From Labilithrix luteola (GTDB lineage: Bacteria; Myxococcota_A; Polyangia; Polyangiales; Polyangiaceae): a stretch of DNA of 8,327 nucleotides. The stretch is from positions 1-8,327 of the forward strand of contig JAMFST010000531.1 of assembly GCA_026225435.1 (NCBI GenBank), read 5' to 3'. A program made the position numbers and the translations under genes. The notes beneath the pieces are model-generated. The model was not told the DNA's origin. It searched no databases and saw nothing but the letters and a program-made list of their open reading frames with translations. Below, piece by piece: positions 1-5,571 of the stretch (within the stretch, counting starts at the first letter, position 1; each line of letters starts with the position of its first letter).

Positions 1-666
1 CGGCGGCACCGCGGCGCAGACCTCCACCACCACCGGCACCGTCGGCCAGGGGGTGCGGTAGATCTCCGCCAGCCGCTGCGCCATCCAGGCGCCGTGCGCG
101 GCGACGAGCGGCTTCTGCCGGTCGATGTACGCCTCGTCGGCCTCCTGCTGCGCGAGCCAGAAGTGCTGGCGGTACGGGCGCGCCGCCCCCACCAGCGCCG
201 TGTGCCACGCGTCGGGGAGGCCACCCTGCGGCAAGGCGGTGCGCTCGCCCATGTCGACGAGGAAGCGGTTGCCCCGCTCCATGTCGTCGTCGAGACCGGC
301 GCCGGTCTTGAAGTGCCCCTCGAACATCAGCGCCTCGGACCAGGCGGGACGCTCCTCCGCCGACAGCTCGCTCAGCGGCGCGAGGTCCACGTGCGCCAGG
401 CTCTTGAGCGAGTCGCGCCCGGGCTTCCCTTCCCGCGGCAAGAGCGCCTGGTGAAAGAGCGTCTCCTGCAGGTTCGGCCAGAAGTCGGCGCGCATCTCGA
501 ACAGCTCGTGCGTCGGATGGCTGTACGCCGCGGCCGGAGGGGGCGGAGGAACCGGCTCGGCGCCGCCACGACCGAGCCCTCGCGGAGCCGCCGGCGCACA
601 CCCGGTGGCGGTCACGGCGGCGAGGAGCGCGCTCGCTCCCAGGAGGTTCGTCGTCCAGCATCGCAT
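1..666 (-). CDS. Partial lipoprotein of an uncharacterised family (C-terminus beyond left edge)
   Basis: The frame is open from an ATG at 666 down to base 1, giving 222 residues with no stop, so the C-terminus is missing. Residues 1-23 look like a lipoprotein signal peptide: a short n-region, the hydrophobic stretch LLGASALLAAV, then TATGC with Cys23 as lipidation site. The -3 residue is Ala, a weaker lipobox than Leu. A Pro/Ala/Gly-rich linker (about 24-47) leads to a soluble, charged domain with landmarks FEMRADFW, a Trp-rich middle, and RTPWPTVPVVVEV close to the edge. From memory this order resembles uncharacterised bacterial proteins whose missing C-terminal part carries a HExxH-like motif, suggesting a zincin-type fold; that is recollection, not a search. 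The gene is divergent from the NlpC/P60 gene across 102 bp. An ATG at 661 is out of frame. The ATG at 666 fits both the signal peptide and the TAGCTT hexamer 7 bases upstream. I am confident that it is a gene and unsure of its function. Confidence 0.8.
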   Translation of the reverse strand, partial: MRCWTTNLLGASALLAAVTATGCAPAAPRGLGRGGAEPVPPPPPAAAYSHPTHELFEMRADFWPNLQETLFHQALLPREGKPGRDSLKSLAHVDLAPLSELSAEERPAWSEALMFEGHFKTGAGLDDDMERGNRFLVDMGERTALPQGGLPDAWHTALVGAARPYRQHFWLAQQEADEAYIDRQKPLVAAHGAWMAQRLAEIYRTPWPTVPVVVEVCAAVPP

Positions 667-673
667 GGCGGCG

Positions 674-682
674 AAGCTAGCA
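674..682 (-). promoter_or_regulatory. Extended -10 type promoter abutting the start of the partial lipoprotein gene
   Basis: On the minus strand the sequence reads TGC-TAGCTT, followed by seven bases and then the ATG at 666. A TGn triplet before a TAnnnT hexamer is the extended -10 layout. The spacing would put transcription start at or within a base or two of the ATG, so the message would be leaderless. No convincing -35 hexamer or Shine-Dalgarno is visible. The same spacing recurs at three other genes in this window. Confidence 0.4.
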
Positions 683-768
683 CTGCAGCGAGACCGAACG
701 CTGCCGTGGAGTGCGCCGCGAACGCCCGAAATTTCCGCTTCTCGGTCCGGCCGCGCCACCATGCGGCC

Positions 769-1278
769 ATGGCGACCACCACGACCACCACGCGCGCGTT
801 CGCGGCGAGGCTCGCCGGCCTGCTGCTGCTCATGCTCCCTCTGACGGGTTGCGTGGCCCCCGCCAGCTCGCTCCCCGTCCGCTCGGCCGAGCCCTTCGTC
901 GAGGCCGAGTCCGAGCGCGTCGTCCGTGATCCTGCGCCCGGCGACGCCGCGCGCGAGGTGGTGGCCTATTCCCTCGCCCAGGTCCACAAGCGCTACTGCT
1001 ACGGCGGCACCGGCCCGAGCTGCTTCGACTGCTCCGGCCTGGCGCAGACCGCCTGGCTCCACGCCGGGGCCCGCTTGCCGCGCACCTCGGAGGCGATCGC
1101 CTCGAGCTTGCCCGAGGTGCCGCTCTCGCAGATCCGCGCCGGCGACATCCTCTGGTGGCCCGGCCATGTAGGAATCTACATCGGCGACGGCCGCATGGTG
1201 GACGCGCTCAACTCGAAGCGCGGGGTGGTCGAACGCGCCGTCAGCGATCCGCGGCGCGCCTTTCGCCCGCTGGAGTAG
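769..1278 (+). CDS. NlpC/P60 family cell-wall hydrolase lipoprotein
   Basis: This 169-residue exported protein has the fold of NlpC/P60 peptidases, which cut peptide bonds in the stem peptides of peptidoglycan (typically D-gamma-Glu to diamino acid). Residues 1-28 form a lipoprotein signal peptide: a Thr-rich n-region with two Arg, the hydrophobic core LAGLLLLMLPL, and lipobox LTGC with Cys28. The catalytic domain covers about 60-165. FDCSGL places the nucleophile at Cys88, and GHVGIYIGDG places the catalytic His at 133. The third polar position, His in E. coli Spr (MepS), is Asp145 here (MVDALN). Cys77 and Cys85 flank the nucleophile. RAGDILWW (123-130) is the usual strand before the His motif. 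The length suits a single-domain enzyme with no SH3 or LysM domain, so the lipid anchor probably does the localising. I chose the ATG at 769 because it gives a compact signal peptide; the open frame upstream is the antisense of the neighbouring gene. No clear Shine-Dalgarno is visible. Confidence 0.9.
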   Translation: MATTTTTTRAFAARLAGLLLLMLPLTGCVAPASSLPVRSAEPFVEAESERVVRDPAPGDAAREVVAYSLAQVHKRYCYGGTGPSCFDCSGLAQTAWLHAGARLPRTSEAIASSLPEVPLSQIRAGDILWWPGHVGIYIGDGRMVDALNSKRGVVERAVSDPRRAFRPLE

Positions 1279-1402
1279 GCGGCCGTCAACGTCGGCGGCG
1301 AGGACCACGAACGACGGAACCAGGAGTGCGAAAGGCCGCGACCGGAGCACGACCCCCGACCATCGCCGGAACGAGCCGCACGCGCACGACCCGCGCTGGG
1401 CG

Positions 1403-1408
1403 TAACCT
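1403..1408 (+). promoter_or_regulatory. TAACCT -10 like hexamer seven bases before the methyltransferase start
   Basis: TAACCT matches the TAnnnT pattern and ends seven bases before the ATG at 1416. That would place transcription start at the ATG. No Shine-Dalgarno and no good -35 are visible in the GC-rich 137-bp gap after the NlpC/P60 gene. The call rests on spacing and on recurrence of the pattern elsewhere in the window. Confidence 0.35.
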
Positions 1409-1415
1409 ACCGCCC

Positions 1416-2300
1416 ATGAACGTCACGCGCTCGCTCTCGCTCCTCGCCGCCAGTCTCCTCACCGTTGCCGGCTGTGCCGATTCCTCCGCGCCGCCGCCGA
1501 CCGCTCCCACCGAGCCCGCAGCGAACACGACCACCACCAGCATGACCAGCACGACGACCGTCGCCACGCCGAGCGTCGCCACCGCTCCGACCACGCCCAC
1601 CGGCGGCGACCGCCCGCTCAGCGCCGCCGAGATCGCAGCGCTCCTCGCCGCCCCCGACCGCAGCGACGACGACCGGAAGCTGGACGAGCAGCGCAAGGCG
1701 GCCGCCTTCCTCGCCTACCTCGGCGTCGGCCCGGGCATGCACGTCGCCGAGGTCGGCTCCGGCAGCGGCTACACCAGCGAGCTGCTCGCCCGCGCGGTCG
1801 GCCCCACCGGCACGGTGTACGGGCAGAACACCCCGGAGATCCTCGCCAAGTTCGCCGAGGGGCCGTGGAGCGCGCGCCTGGCCAAGCCGGCCAACAAGCC
1901 CATCGTCCGCAAGGACGCGCCCTTCGACGCGCCGCTCCCCGGCGTGAAGGGGCTCGATCTGGTGGTCAATGTACTTTTCTACCACGACACTGTCTGGCTC
2001 GGCGTCGACCGCGACAAGATGAACCGCGCGGTCTTCGACGCGCTCCGTCCGGGCGGCGCCTACGTGGTCGTCGACCACTCCGCCAAGCCGGGCGACGGAC
2101 TGGCCGACGTGAAGACCACCCACCGCATCGACCAGTCGGTCCTCGAGGCCGAGGTGGAGAAGGCCGGCTTCAAGCTCGCCGGCAGCGCCGACTTCCTCAA
2201 GAACCCGGCCGACACCCGCGACTGGAACGACTCCCCGACCGCCGCCGGCCCCCGCCGCGGTACCAGCGACCGCTTCGTCCTCAAGTTCGTCAAGCCGTGA
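1416..2300 (+). CDS. Exported lipoprotein with COG4798-type SAM-dependent methyltransferase domain
   Basis: This 294-residue protein begins with a lipoprotein signal peptide (residues 1-20, hydrophobic SLSLLAASLL, lipobox VAGC, Cys20). A low-complexity Thr/Ala/Pro/Ser linker follows (about 22-64), then a class I methyltransferase domain (about 65-294). The glycine-rich SAM loop is AEVGSGSGYTSELL (111-124). Other family landmarks are GTVYGQNTPEIL (132-143), FYHDTVWLGVDRDKMNRAVF (188-207), RPGGAYVVVDHSAKPG (211-226), HRID (236-239), LKNPADTRDW (261-270) and the ending TSDRFVLKFVKP. This series matches what I know of COG4798 predicted methyltransferases, many of which have signal peptides and none of which I know to have an assigned substrate. 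The acidic residue that usually ends strand 2 and binds the SAM ribose is replaced by Gln137-Asn138. The start is the ATG with a TAnnnT hexamer seven bases upstream; the frame is open further upstream, but that part overlaps the preceding gene and lacks a signal peptide. The gene converges with the large lipoprotein gene. Family call firm, reaction unknown. Confidence 0.9.
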   Translation: MNVTRSLSLLAASLLTVAGCADSSAPPPTAPTEPAANTTTTSMTSTTTVATPSVATAPTTPTGGDRPLSAAEIAALLAAPDRSDDDRKLDEQRKAAAFLAYLGVGPGMHVAEVGSGSGYTSELLARAVGPTGTVYGQNTPEILAKFAEGPWSARLAKPANKPIVRKDAPFDAPLPGVKGLDLVVNVLFYHDTVWLGVDRDKMNRAVFDALRPGGAYVVVDHSAKPGDGLADVKTTHRIDQSVLEAEVEKAGFKLAGSADFLKNPADTRDWNDSPTAAGPRRGTSDRFVLKFVKP

Positions 2301-2301
2301 C

Positions 2302-2319
2302 CCGCTGACGAACCAGCGG
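2302..2319. terminator. Hairpin between convergent genes, possible bidirectional terminator
   Basis: CCGCTG (2302-2307) and CAGCGG (2314-2319) are perfect 6-bp inverted arms around the loop ACGAAC. The hairpin starts two bases after one stop codon and lies 17 bases beyond the stop of the opposing gene. It is placed well to stop transcription from both sides of the 36-bp gap. There is no T tract on either strand, so intrinsic termination would be weak; it may instead only block 3' decay. Confidence 0.4.
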
Positions 2320-2336
2320 CACGCGACGGCGCGGCG

Positions 2337-4340
2337 TCACGGCGTGTTGCTCACCGAGAGCGCGAACGGTTTTCCACTCGCCGGCAGCGCGCCGCCGAGC
2401 TCGAAGGCGCCGCCGCCATCCGCGCACATGTCGAAGCGATCGCCGCCGTTCGTGTAATAGGTGACCGGCCCGTAGCGATAATTGAGGATCTGCTTCCCGC
2501 CGTAGTCGGCGACGCTGACGACGTACGACTCGGTACCGTGGTTGTCGGCGTCCTCGAGCGCGATCGGGTCGACCATCCGGTCGTCGCGCAGCGTGCGGTC
2601 GATGGAGGGTGCTCCGGTCGGCGATACGTGGACCCAGTCGATCCGCTTCTCGGCGCGCGACAGCGCCATGAACGCGCGGCGCGGCGCTCCGACCGTCGGC
2701 GACGGCCAATCGTGCTTCATCTCGACGATCGACGTCACGTTCGCTCCGACGGCGACCTGGCCCACGTCGGTGACCCCGGTCGAGACCGCGCCTGCGTCGG
2801 TCGCCTTGGCCGCGTGTCTCCCGGCGATCGTCCCGACGTCGAACACGTGCAGCGTGCCGTCCACGGTCGTCACGAGCAGCGACGAGTCCCACGGGCTCGC
2901 CTTGACGGCGGTCGGTCGGCCGGGCAGCTCGAGGACCTGGGCGACCGTCGGCGCAAAGTCCGGCGCCACGGCGAACGTGTACGGCCAGGCCGAAGGGTCG
3001 GCGCCGAACGCCTGTGTCTTGGCGAAGTTGTCGGTGGTCGTGAAGTACATCTGCTTGACCTTGGCGAAGAGCGGCGCGAGGTCGAGCACCACCACCTTGT
3101 TCTCCGCCGGCGCGAGGATGGCGGCGAACCCCGCCTCGCTGTAGGCGCCGGCGTTGCCCGTCGCGTCGGAGAGCGTGTCGCCGACGAACGTCTGCCGGTT
3201 GGCCTCGGTGCTCAGCGTCAGGTCGCTGAATTGCTGGTGGTTGGCGAGCCAGCAGGCGTACGGCAGATCGTCGCAGAGATTGAAGTCCGACGCGGCCGTG
3301 ATCTCCGTCGCATCGGCGATGCCGGGGAGATCCACGTAGCCGAGGATCTTGGCAAATTCGTACATTCCATCATTCTCCAGGCCGGGGTACGTCTCCGTCC
3401 AGTCGCCCCAGAAGTTGCCGCCCGCGCCGAGAGCGACGACCGCCACCTGCGACTTGGCGAGGCTCGTGTCCCAGATGGTGAAGAGAGCGAACTCGTTGTT
3501 GTTGGTGAGCGCGACGCCGACGGGGCGCTTGTCGCTCGGGAACGCGAAGTACTGGTAGGTGCGCCCGGTGAAGGTTCCACCCGTGCCGACCACCCCGCTG
3601 TTGGTGACGACGAGCGCGTCCTCGGACCACCCGCTGTAGCCGCGGGCGATGGCGACCGGCTGGTTCAAGAATCCGCCGGCGAGCCCGACGCCCGCGTCGT
3701 CCGCGCCGTTCGCTGCGCCGAACGCGACGTCGGTGTTGTGCCCGTAGTAGTCCCAGGTCGGCTGCGCGGATTCGCCGAAGACGCCCTGCCCCATGATGAC
3801 CGAGGTGAAGTGCTCGACGCCGGGATCGCCCGCATCGACCGCGGCAGCGAGATCGGACGCGACGGCGACGAACTGCCCGTCGGACATCGAATAGTCGTCC
3901 TTGGAGGGGTCCTGCGCGCCGAGCTCGTAGGTGAAGAAGGTGTTCGGCTGCACCTCGAGCTGCTGGTGCGCGCGCTCGCACTGATGAGGGGCGGCGGCGG
4001 CGTCCGCACTGTTCATCTGTACAACTCGTGCGGCGCACCCACCGCCGTAGCGGAACGCGATCGCTTCGTCGGAGCTGAGGTTCGCGGCGAGCGCCTGGAA
4101 CGAAGCGGGATCGAGCGGACCGCCGCAGGTGACGCCTCCGTCCGCGAGGATGCTCGACCCGCCATCATCGCCCGTGCTGGTGCTCGTACCGTTCCCCCCG
4201 TTCGCGCTTCCGCCTCCATCGGAGCCCGCGGCGCTGGCCGACGATGACGACGACGAGCAGGCGACGAGAGCGAGCCCGCCCGCCGCACCGGAGCCGACCA
4301 GGAGACTCGCGAGCCCGAACAGCGAAAGAGCGCGGCCCAT
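2337..4340 (-). CDS. Large outer-surface lipoprotein, unknown function, propeller-like segments
   Basis: This 667-residue protein matches no named family that I recognise. Residues 1-28 form a lipoprotein signal peptide (hydrophobic core, lipobox LVAC, Cys28). Six consecutive Ser (29-34) and a Ser/Gly/Asp/Thr linker to about 68 follow, a tail style common in myxobacterial surface lipoproteins. Ser after the lipidated Cys is compatible with outer-membrane sorting. The rest has many short beta-prone segments with Asp/Gly turns: DALVVTNSG (241-249), RPVGVALTNNNEFALFTIWD (272-291), NKVVVLDLAPLF (414-425), SSLLVTTVDGTLHVFDVGT (486-504) and RAFMALSRAEKRIDWVHVSP (555-574). These suggest a beta-propeller-like fold, but no canonical WD40 or YVTN repeat is obvious. 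Cys residues are few (72, 102, 121, 356, 363 and 639 besides Cys28). The ATG at 4340 is supported by the signal peptide and by the TAGTCT hexamer six bases upstream. The gene lies 47 bp downstream of the desaturase on the same strand but appears to have its own promoter. Role unknown. Confidence 0.85.
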   Translation of the reverse strand: MGRALSLFGLASLLVGSGAAGGLALVACSSSSSSASAAGSDGGGSANGGNGTSTSTGDDGGSSILADGGVTCGGPLDPASFQALAANLSSDEAIAFRYGGGCAARVVQMNSADAAAAPHQCERAHQQLEVQPNTFFTYELGAQDPSKDDYSMSDGQFVAVASDLAAAVDAGDPGVEHFTSVIMGQGVFGESAQPTWDYYGHNTDVAFGAANGADDAGVGLAGGFLNQPVAIARGYSGWSEDALVVTNSGVVGTGGTFTGRTYQYFAFPSDKRPVGVALTNNNEFALFTIWDTSLAKSQVAVVALGAGGNFWGDWTETYPGLENDGMYEFAKILGYVDLPGIADATEITAASDFNLCDDLPYACWLANHQQFSDLTLSTEANRQTFVGDTLSDATGNAGAYSEAGFAAILAPAENKVVVLDLAPLFAKVKQMYFTTTDNFAKTQAFGADPSAWPYTFAVAPDFAPTVAQVLELPGRPTAVKASPWDSSLLVTTVDGTLHVFDVGTIAGRHAAKATDAGAVSTGVTDVGQVAVGANVTSIVEMKHDWPSPTVGAPRRAFMALSRAEKRIDWVHVSPTGAPSIDRTLRDDRMVDPIALEDADNHGTESYVVSVADYGGKQILNYRYGPVTYYTNGGDRFDMCADGGGAFELGGALPASGKPFALSVSNTP

Positions 4341-4346
4341 CGCGAA

Positions 4347-4374
4347 AGACTATTCGCGGTCGGCCTCGCCTCAA
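4347..4374 (-). promoter_or_regulatory. Promoter of the large lipoprotein gene, probably leaderless
   Basis: Reading the minus strand, TTGAGG (4374-4369, four of six bases matching TTGACA) is followed after 16 bases by TAGTCT (4352-4347). The ATG follows after six more bases. Transcription would start at or next to the ATG, and no Shine-Dalgarno is visible. The -35 overlaps the possible hairpin at the end of the desaturase gene. Confidence 0.4.
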
Positions 4375-4386
4375 ATCAATTCGAGG
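4364..4386 (-). terminator. Weak hairpin just after the desaturase stop
   Basis: On the minus strand CCTCG (4386-4382) and CGAGG (4368-4364) can pair, starting one base after the desaturase stop at 4388. A competing stem CCTC/GAGG (4386-4383 with 4372-4369) is also possible. Arms are only 4-5 bp and there is no U tract, so I regard this as a weak candidate. It lies in the most AT-rich stretch of the 47-bp gap, which also holds the next gene's promoter. Confidence 0.2.
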
Positions 4387-4387
4387 T

Positions 4388-5446
4388 TCAGGCCGCGACG
4401 GCGTCGGTGCCCATTTCCAGGGCGCCGACGTCGATCCGCCGCGTGCGCTGGCGCAGGAGCGCCTCGATGGCCGCGTCGTCACGCGTGTCGCCTTCGATGC
4501 GGACGAAGTGCTTCGCGAGCACGTCGTAGCGCTTCAGCATGAGGAAGAACCACACCGCGGTGAAGTCGAGCGTGTGGAACACGACGGCGCCTTCCTTGAG
4601 GTACTTCTCCTCGTTCTGCGAGAACTCGACCGGCATCTCCGTCCAGTGGCGGGTCTGCTTCAGGTGATGGCCGATGTGGTAGCCGTCATTGAAGCAGCGC
4701 TTGTTGTAGACGCTGTTGATGCAGGTGATGCTGTTCCGGTAGTTGTTCGCCGGCGTCGCCTCGTCGATGAAGGCGTGCTGCGCCCAGTTGCCCAGCATCA
4801 TCGCCAGGCGGGTGATGGACACCGGCAGCACGAAGATCACCAGGCACACGCGCCAGTCGTAGAAGAAGCAGGCGATGGTCACCGCCAGGTACGACAGCTC
4901 CCCGAGCATCATCATGCGGGCGAAGCGCGGGCGCTTCTTCTTGATGAAGTAGCCGGTGATCTCGACGATCCCGAGGAAGACGAAGCGCCCGAAGTAGCGC
5001 GCGAAGTGCCAGGCGCTGTCGCGCTGGAAGCGCATCGTGGAGCTGTGATCCTCCGGGAGGTTGTTCTCCGGGTGGTGCATCCCGATGTGGTGGGCGAAGT
5101 ACGTGTACGGCGTCTCGCCGAAGAACGGCCCGAGCACCACCGGGATGTAGAACGCGAGCCAGTCGAGCTTCTTCACCAGCAGGCGCCGGTGGCTCGTGTT
5201 GTGGAGCATCAGGATGTACGGGCCGAGCATGTACCCGTAGAAGGCCAGGTACGGCGCCGCCAGCCACCAGCGGAAGTGCCCCGGCCAGGCCAGGTAGGCG
5301 GCCGCCGGCAGGATCGTCGCCGAGAGGAACCACGTGAGGTGGAGGAACGGCAGATCACGCTCGTCGTCCAGCAGGCTCACGCCGAGGCGAGCGAGACCGG
5401 TGGGCGGGGAGACGCGGGCGACGGGATCGGTGAGAACCAGGGGCAT
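4388..5446 (-). CDS. Membrane fatty acid desaturase (three His-box di-iron enzyme)
   Basis: This 352-residue integral membrane oxidoreductase of the fatty acid desaturase family introduces a double bond into an acyl chain using O2, a non-haem di-iron centre and reducing power from an electron carrier not encoded here. The three histidine boxes are present: HNTSH (82-86), HIGMHH (120-125) and HIGHH (257-261). His224 (WAQHAF) is a possible further ligand. Hydrophobic segments lie at about 38-54, 60-81, 94-109, 152-168 and 186-219, placing the His boxes on one face as the family requires. Regioselectivity and whether the substrate is acyl-CoA, acyl-ACP or a phospholipid cannot be read from sequence. 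I chose the ATG at 5446 because AAAGG lies six bases upstream. An in-frame ATG at 5539 would add 31 basic, Ser/Arg-rich residues, with AGGA only two bases before it. The divergent acyl-CoA ligase gene begins 125 bp away, suggesting a joint role in lipid remodelling. Family certain, start moderately so. Confidence 0.92.
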   Translation of the reverse strand: MPLVLTDPVARVSPPTGLARLGVSLLDDERDLPFLHLTWFLSATILPAAAYLAWPGHFRWWLAAPYLAFYGYMLGPYILMLHNTSHRRLLVKKLDWLAFYIPVVLGPFFGETPYTYFAHHIGMHHPENNLPEDHSSTMRFQRDSAWHFARYFGRFVFLGIVEITGYFIKKKRPRFARMMMLGELSYLAVTIACFFYDWRVCLVIFVLPVSITRLAMMLGNWAQHAFIDEATPANNYRNSITCINSVYNKRCFNDGYHIGHHLKQTRHWTEMPVEFSQNEEKYLKEGAVVFHTLDFTAVWFFLMLKRYDVLAKHFVRIEGDTRDDAAIEALLRQRTRRIDVGALEMGTDAVAA

Positions 5447-5453
5447 GTGCGAC

Positions 5454-5478
5454 CTTTGGCTCAGGCTTTTACCCAAAG
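5454..5478. promoter_or_regulatory. Inverted repeat CTTTGG-N13-CCAAAG over the desaturase Shine-Dalgarno
   Basis: Perfect 6-bp arms at 5454-5459 and 5473-5478 are separated by 13 bases. The arm nearer the desaturase contains most of its Shine-Dalgarno (AAAGG, 5457-5453). In DNA this spacing could suit a dimeric repressor in the divergent region. In the desaturase mRNA it could form a stem that hides the ribosome site. No regulator gene lies in the window. Confidence 0.35.
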
Positions 5479-5538
5479 ACCGGCCAGAACGCGAGCGCAC
5501 CGGCCCGAAGGAGCCGTTCTCGGCCGCGGAATGACGCA

Positions 5539-5565
5539 TTGTCCTGCGGAGCTCGTTGGTATCGT
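5539..5565 (+). promoter_or_regulatory. Promoter of the acyl-CoA ligase gene, probably leaderless
   Basis: TTGTCC (5539-5544, four of six to TTGACA) is followed after 15 bases by TATCGT (5560-5565, four of six to TATAAT), with TGG just before it giving an extended -10. Six bases separate the hexamer from the ATG at 5572, and there is no Shine-Dalgarno. The spacer is short for sigma-70, which the extended -10 may offset. Confidence 0.4.
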
Positions 5566-5571
5566 GGGCGC

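Noticed and set aside
94..768. Open frame on the plus strand running into the NlpC/P60 gene
   Set aside because: It is the exact antisense register of the partial lipoprotein gene, rich in Arg/Val/Glu with no domain; the real start is the ATG at 769 that opens a signal peptide.
776..793. ACC/ACG triplet repeat in the NlpC/P60 n-region
   Set aside because: It encodes a Thr run within the signal peptide; a simple low-complexity codon run, not a mobile or regulatory repeat.
1155..1415. Upstream in-frame extension of the methyltransferase gene
   Set aside because: It overlaps the NlpC/P60 coding region, is Arg-rich, and would bury the lipoprotein signal peptide.
2538..4247. 569-residue open frame on the plus strand
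   Set aside because: Shadow of the large lipoprotein gene in a GC-rich genome: Arg/Val/Asp/Gly-rich, no start signal, no domain, while the opposite strand has a signal peptide and balanced composition.
5480..5520. Sigma-54-like GG/GC element upstream of the desaturase
   Set aside because: A GG is present but no GC at the required 10-base spacing.
5447..5539. N-terminal extension of the desaturase to ATG 5539
   Set aside because: The Shine-Dalgarno is better placed at ATG 5446; the extra 31 residues are basic low complexity and would crowd the divergent promoter. Not fully excluded.
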